Notes under the pieces: model-generated | What the model was told of the DNA's origin: nothing | Seen by the model: the letters and a program-made list of their open reading frames with translations, nothing else | The model's database searches: none | Translations under genes and position numbers: made by a program | Part shown: positions 5,474-8,287 of the stretch, one piece after another | How positions within the stretch are numbered: the first letter of the stretch is position 1 | How the letters are laid out: each line of letters begins with the position of its first letter | Assembly (NCBI GenBank): GCA_015767395.1 | Contig: JADWMI010000071.1 | Coordinates: forward strand, 1 to 8,287 | Length of the DNA: 8,287 bases | Direction: 5' to 3' | DNA from: Bacteroidota bacterium | Lineage (GTDB): Bacteria > Bacteroidota > Bacteroidia > Flavobacteriales > Flavobacteriaceae

Positions 5474-6784
5474 ATGCGAGGTAAAAACAAGCTCATATTT
5501 ATATTTTTTCTATCAAACTTTTTGATACTTAATGCACAACAAGAAGTGTTGATTTCTTTGGATGATGTATTATCAAAAGCGGTAGAAAAAAATTATACCA
5601 TTAAAATTTCAGAAGAAGATGTAAACGCAGCCAAGGCTGAATACAACCAAACAAAATCGGTTTTTTTACCAAACATCAACGCTTCCTATTCTGGAATGGC
5701 AACCACTAACCCATTAATGGCTTTTGGATCAAAATTAAATCAGGGAATATTAACAGCTGGTGATTTTAATCCAGATTTATTAAACGACCCAGAGAACACC
5801 ACAAACTTTGCAACCAAATTTGAAATAGAGCAACCTCTTATTAATATGGATGGGTTTCAAATGCGAAAAGCAGCGAAATCCAAAATGACCGCTGTTGAAT
5901 TGCAATCGGCCCGAACTATTGATTATACGAGATTGGAAATAACCAAAGCTTATATGCAATTGCAACTTTCCTATAAGGCTGTTGAAGTATTGGAAGCCGC
6001 AAAAGAAGCTTCATTGGAGAACAAAAAAATTGCCGACAATAATTTTAAACAAGGTTATATGCAAAAAGCGGACGTTTTATTGGTTGACATTCGCGTAACA
6101 GAAATTGAAAATCAGCTGCAAAATGCAAAAAGCAATATTAAAAATGCTTCAGATTATATGCTTTATTTAATGGGTGAAAATAATGAAACTGTTTTAAAAC
6201 CAATAAGCACTTTAGAAGCTGCTATAGATTTAAACCTGTATACAACCGCTTTTTCATTAAACAGGGCAGACATTGAAGCAATGCAAGAAAGCACCAATGC
6301 ATACGAGCATCTATACAAAGCTTCAAAAATGGGTTATGTCCCAAGTTTAAATGCTTTTGGAAGTTATGAAATGTATGACAAAGATATTTTCAAAGCCAAT
6401 TCGGGTGGTTATTTAGTTGGTGCACAATTGAAGTGGAATTTGTTTGAAGGTTACAAACGTGTTGGAGAAACACAAAAAACAAAAGCCGAATTTAACAAAG
6501 CTTCTTTAAACTTAGACGAATACAAAAGTAAAAGTCAATTAGAATTCAACAAAGCCAAACGTCAGTTAAAAGATGCCGAAAACACCTTGCATTTGACAAA
6601 ATTGGCGGTTGAACAAGCCAATGAAGCTTTAAGAATTAGAACCAACAGATTTAAACAAGGCTTAGAAAAATCTTCTGATTTACTAATTTCTGAGACACAG
6701 TTCTTACAAAAACAACTGGCATATTTACAAACTGTTTTTAACTACAATTTCACAAAAGCATACGTGGAATTTTTAACTAAATAA
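5474..6784 (+). CDS. TolC-family outer-membrane efflux protein
   Basis: The 436-residue product forms the outer-membrane channel of a tripartite exporter. Residues 1-21 are a signal peptide (MRGKNK, hydrophobic core, then NAQQ), with cleavage probably after Ala21. The mature protein shows two outer-membrane efflux protein (OEP) repeats, roughly 30-230 and 255-433. Each has long coiled-coil helices rich in Ala, Lys, Glu and Gln, with the parallel motifs IADNNFKQGYMQKADVL at about 186-202 and IRTNRFKQGLEKSSDLL at about 388-404; this internal duplication is typical of TolC. Beta-strand segments with aromatic girdles include FLPNINASYSG at 64-74 and LVGAQLKWNLFEGYK at 314-328. An in-frame TTG at 5447 would add nine residues, but it lies in the promoter -7 element and would put polar residues before the signal peptide, so ATG 5474 is chosen. 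The adaptor gene follows after 24 nt. Confidence 0.93.
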   Translation: MRGKNKLIFIFFLSNFLILNAQQEVLISLDDVLSKAVEKNYTIKISEEDVNAAKAEYNQTKSVFLPNINASYSGMATTNPLMAFGSKLNQGILTAGDFNPDLLNDPENTTNFATKFEIEQPLINMDGFQMRKAAKSKMTAVELQSARTIDYTRLEITKAYMQLQLSYKAVEVLEAAKEASLENKKIADNNFKQGYMQKADVLLVDIRVTEIENQLQNAKSNIKNASDYMLYLMGENNETVLKPISTLEAAIDLNLYTTAFSLNRADIEAMQESTNAYEHLYKASKMGYVPSLNAFGSYEMYDKDIFKANSGGYLVGAQLKWNLFEGYKRVGETQKTKAEFNKASLNLDEYKSKSQLEFNKAKRQLKDAENTLHLTKLAVEQANEALRIRTNRFKQGLEKSSDLLISETQFLQKQLAYLQTVFNYNFTKAYVEFLTK

Positions 6785-6808
6785 ATTACCTCACTAATCA
6801 TATACAAA

Positions 6809-7879
6809 ATGAAAAATATCACAAAATTAATAGCCATTGCAACTTTAACTTTTTTGCTAAGTTGTGGAGAAGATAAAAAAGAAACTATTGACAACAGACC
6901 AACTGTAAACGTAAAAGTTAGCACACCTTCATCGGATAATGCAAACTTTATTACTGCAAGTGGAAAAGTTGAAGCGGTTCAAAACGCAGACATTAGTACG
7001 CGAATAATGGGTTATGTAAACAATATCCCTGTAAAAGTTGGTGAAAAAGTTTCAAAAGGGCAATTGTTAATTAGCATTAACAGTGCCGATATTACAGCTC
7101 GAAAAGGACAAGTAGATGCTTCCATAATTGAAGCTACAGCTGCTTTTAAAAATGCGGAGAAAGATTACAATCGTTACAAAGTCTTATTTACAGAAAACAG
7201 TGCTTCTCAAAAAGAGATGGATGATATGACAGCCAATTACGAGATGGCAAAAGCACGCTTGGAAGCTGCACGGCAAATGAAGAATCAAGTAAATGCACAA
7301 TTATCTTATTCAAATATTACGGCTCCTTTTAGCGGTATTGTAACCGGAAAATATATCAACAAAGGCGATATGGCAAATCCTGGAATGCCTTTATTAAGTA
7401 TTGAAACTCCCGGGGAATTTCAAGTAATGGCTATGGTTCCTGAATCTCAAATCACCCAAATTAAAGAAGAAACTAAGGTCAACATCAATGTGAAATCTAT
7501 CAATGAAATTGTGACTGGTACAGTAACAGAAGTTAGTTCTTCAGCAAAAAATACGGGAGGACAATATTTAGTGAAAATTGTATTGGATAAAACAGCTATA
7601 AAATTACTATCAGGAATGTTCACATCTGTACACTTCCCCACAGCAACATCCGCTAAAAATACGCCAATCTTAATTGCTACTTCAGCAATTGTAACTAGAG
7701 GTGAATTAAAAGGTGTTTATGTTGTTAGTCAAAACAACATCGCTTTATTACGTTGGTTACGTTTAGGAAGAGCGTTTGGGGACCAAATTGAAGTTTTATC
7801 TGGTTTATCGGCTAATGAACAATACGTTTTATCTGCTGAAAGTAAATTAGTAAACGGAGCAAAACTTAACATCCAATAA
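6809..7879 (+). CDS. RND efflux periplasmic adaptor subunit (membrane fusion protein), lipoprotein
   Basis: The 356-residue adaptor would link the inner-membrane RND pump to the TolC-like channel. It begins with a lipoprotein signal ending LLSC, so Cys19 is the predicted lipid anchor. The two halves of the lipoyl-like domain are IMGYVNNIPVKVGEKVSKGQ at about 66-85 and ITAPFSGIVTGKYINKGDM at about 170-188. They flank a helical hairpin (about 95-165; EKDYNRYKVLFTENSASQ in its middle) that should contact the channel. A beta-barrel domain follows (about 203-275; VMAMVPESQITQI), then a membrane-proximal domain up to the C-terminus (VLSGLSANEQYVL at about 329-341). Length and domain order fit the HlyD/AcrA family. 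It lies 24 nt after the TolC-like gene and 2 nt before the permease gene, one operon. The exported substrate cannot be read from the sequence. Confidence 0.94.
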   Translation: MKNITKLIAIATLTFLLSCGEDKKETIDNRPTVNVKVSTPSSDNANFITASGKVEAVQNADISTRIMGYVNNIPVKVGEKVSKGQLLISINSADITARKGQVDASIIEATAAFKNAEKDYNRYKVLFTENSASQKEMDDMTANYEMAKARLEAARQMKNQVNAQLSYSNITAPFSGIVTGKYINKGDMANPGMPLLSIETPGEFQVMAMVPESQITQIKEETKVNINVKSINEIVTGTVTEVSSSAKNTGGQYLVKIVLDKTAIKLLSGMFTSVHFPTATSAKNTPILIATSAIVTRGELKGVYVVSQNNIALLRWLRLGRAFGDQIEVLSGLSANEQYVLSAESKLVNGAKLNIQ

Positions 7880-7881
7880 TT

Positions 7882-8287
7882 ATGAAGGAAGGATTAGCTG
7901 GTAGTATTGCCAAAGTATTTATAAATTCAAAACTGACTATTTTACTAATGATCATGTTTATGGTAATTGGTGTGTATAGTTCATTTTTAATACCACGAGA
8001 AGAAGAACCTCAAATTGACGTGCCTATTGCTGACATTTTTGTTAGCTATCCAGGTGCAAGTCCTCAAGAGGTAGAATCTAGGGTTATCAAACCTTTAGAA
8101 AAAATAGTTTCAAACATCAAAGGTATTGAGTACGTGTACTCTACTTCTATGAATGAACAAGCCATGTTAATTGTTCAGTTTTATGTGGGTGAAGATATCG
8201 AACGTTCGTTTGTAAAACTCTACAACGAGATTATGAAACATATGGATCAAATGCCGCAAGGTGTTTCTATTCCATTGGTTAAAACAA
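7882..8287 (+). CDS. RND efflux transporter permease, N-terminal part (runs off right edge)
   Basis: ATG at 7882, 2 nt after the adaptor stop, opens a frame of 135 complete codons that continues past the window; full RND permeases are about 1,000-1,100 residues, so roughly 13% is visible. Residues about 17-38 form the first transmembrane helix, ending in FLIPREEEPQIDVP at 35-48. The periplasmic porter subdomain then begins with IADIFVSYPGASPQEVE at about 49-65, the region equivalent to the AcrB segment after its first helix. IKPLEKIVSNIKGIEYVYSTS at about 69-89 and a MDQMPQGVSIP segment at about 121-131 also fit. The PREEEPQI form, in place of the AcrB-type sequence, places it in the acrB/acrD/acrF-like group common in Bacteroidota rather than with classical AcrB or the CzcA heavy-metal pumps, but the missing transmembrane proton-relay residues prevent a firm subfamily call. 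Confidence 0.94.
   Translation, partial: MKEGLAGSIAKVFINSKLTILLMIMFMVIGVYSSFLIPREEEPQIDVPIADIFVSYPGASPQEVESRVIKPLEKIVSNIKGIEYVYSTSMNEQAMLIVQFYVGEDIERSFVKLYNEIMKHMDQMPQGVSIPLVKT

Noticed and set aside
1..8287. CRISPR array, insertion sequence, tRNA or rRNA gene, phage or defence system
   Set aside because: No regularly spaced repeats, transposase, RNA-gene signature or defence-type domain was seen on either strand; the window reads as core chromosome.

Overview
The window looks like a chromosomal segment from a member of the Flavobacteriaceae (Bacteroidota). The DNA is strongly AT-rich, start codons lack Shine-Dalgarno sequences, three intergenic regions carry the Bacteroidota -7 promoter element TAnnTTTG, and the proteins resemble flavobacterial families (haem-binding domain protein, MORN-variant protein, PurB with its helical companion protein). 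All of this is judged by eye; no database search was run.

Layout. Positions 1-704 lie on the minus strand: a haem-binding-domain protein with a CxxCH motif, followed with almost no gap by the start of a secreted MORN-variant protein that runs off the left edge. A 165-bp divergent intergenic region (705-869) separates these from plus-strand genes. These are a 50-residue single-span membrane protein (870-1022), a 189-residue helical protein of unknown function (1043-1612), and then purB (1671-3014) behind its own promoter-like element. A small lipoprotein (3024-3395) and a TerC-family membrane protein (3398-4165) follow purB with gaps of 9 and 2 bp, so these three are probably co-transcribed. 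An AI-2E/UPF0118-family membrane protein (4252-5313) has its own promoter-like element.

The right end (5474 to the edge) is a tripartite RND efflux operon: TolC-like outer-membrane protein, lipoprotein periplasmic adaptor and the first 135 residues of an inner-membrane RND permease. Together these would form an export channel across both membranes. The sequence in front of this operon contains a perfect -7 element and two nearby perfect inverted repeats that could be repressor operators, although no regulator gene lies beside it. The -7 element also shows that the longest possible TolC reading frame starts too far upstream; the real start is the ATG at 5474.

Most of the window is ordinary housekeeping and transport content. 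I found no convincing evidence for an undescribed multi-gene system. The points most worth a second look are the small membrane protein at 870, the unexplained helical protein before purB, the putative operator in front of the efflux operon, and a hairpin plus T-run in the divergent intergenic region.
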